A stretch of 5,208 bases of DNA from Nitrospinae bacterium CG11_big_fil_rev_8_21_14_0_20_56_8 (GTDB lineage: Bacteria; Nitrospinota; Nitrospinia; Nitrospinales; VA-1). The position numbers and the translations under genes are program-made. This document shows, piece by piece, positions 5,177 through 5,208 of this stretch (positions within the stretch are counted from its first letter, which is position 1; each line of letters begins with the position of its first letter). The stretch spans positions 1 to 5,208 of the forward strand of contig PCWF01000128.1 in NCBI GenBank assembly GCA_002796165.1, in the 5' to 3' direction. The notes below the pieces were generated by a model. It did no database searches. It saw nothing but the letters and a program-made list of their open reading frames with translations, and was not told the origin of the DNA.

Positions 5177-5208
5177 CTCAGGCCAGATCCTTCGACAAGC
5201 TCAGGATG
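5092..5208. repeat. Composite palindromic element 3, cut by the window edge
   Basis: The forward unit (5092-5123) is identical to that of element 2 over 39 bases. The central hairpin (5144-5166) is identical to that of element 1. The inverted unit is present twice: a shortened version at 5169-5182 that lacks most of the inner part, then a full one starting with ATCCT at 5187 and running to the last base, with only the final ACA of the expected GACA outside the window. The 17-base string TCAGGCCAGATCCTTCG occurs at 5160-5176 and 5178-5194, an 18-base tandem step. Confidence 0.7.

Larger units (their letters stand above)
4450..5208. other. Non-coding, repeat-rich region downstream of flgL
   Basis: These 759 bases hold no believable gene. 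Open frames exist on both strands, but they lie across the repeats and translate the repeat units into low-complexity peptides. The first stretch (4450-4558) has two short GC-rich inverted repeats (CCCGC/GCGGG at 4450-4470 and a CCCCGGGG palindrome at 4481-4488) without a T run, so no clear terminator for the flagellar operon can be named. From 4559 on, the region is dominated by palindromic units, their composites and tandem fragments, listed separately. The unique pieces between them (about 4597-4657 and 4865-4955) show nothing I recognise. Confidence 0.75.

Noticed and set aside
4559..5208. CRISPR array
   Set aside because: Repeats occur in both orientations, are diverged, and have no unique spacers of constant length; the 23-base period is a contiguous tandem array.

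Overview
The window carries the end of a bacterial flagellar structural operon on the + strand, followed by about 760 bases of non-coding, repeat-rich DNA. The gene order is flgJ (rod-binding type, no muramidase domain), flgN, flgK, flgL. The genes are recognisable from their conserved ends: the rod-binding domain of FlgJ, the N- and C-terminal helices of the hook-filament junction proteins FlgK and FlgL, and the helical chaperone FlgN. FlgJ assists rod assembly. FlgK and FlgL form the two junction rings between hook and filament. FlgN keeps FlgK and FlgL soluble and delivers them for export, so the last three genes form a chaperone-client set.

Layout: 1-122 is leader DNA with a very good sigma-54 (RpoN) -24/-12 promoter at 62-78, no convincing upstream gene, and a Shine-Dalgarno site for flgJ. 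flgJ and flgN overlap by four bases, and flgK follows after 23 bases. A 99-base gap containing a GC-rich hairpin separates flgK from flgL. FlgL is long (506 aa) because two tandem copies of a flagellin-IN-like domain are inserted between its conserved ends. No csrA or fliW follows flgL within the window.

From 4450 to 5208 I see no believable gene. The region holds at least six full or nearly full copies, plus fragments, of a short palindromic unit that begins TGTC. Each copy can fold as an outer 5-bp stem, a GA/GA internal loop, and a variable inner stem or loop. The outer stem differs between copies but keeps its pairing (ATTCT/AGAAT, ATCCT/AGGAT, ATTGC/GCAAT), which suggests selection on structure. 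Head-to-head pairs of units make three composite elements. The end of one unit has also spread as a degenerate 23-base tandem array, and a 110-base block is duplicated 408 bases apart. This resembles REP/BIME-type elements, but no transposase is visible here.

Organism: a motile, moderately GC-rich bacterium with RpoN-controlled flagellar genes. The single-domain FlgJ argues against a typical gamma- or betaproteobacterium. The RpoN promoter, the FlgL insert and the dispersed TGTCATTCTGAG repeats would fit a deltaproteobacterial, Nitrospinota or Nitrospirota-like lineage, but this placement is only an inference.
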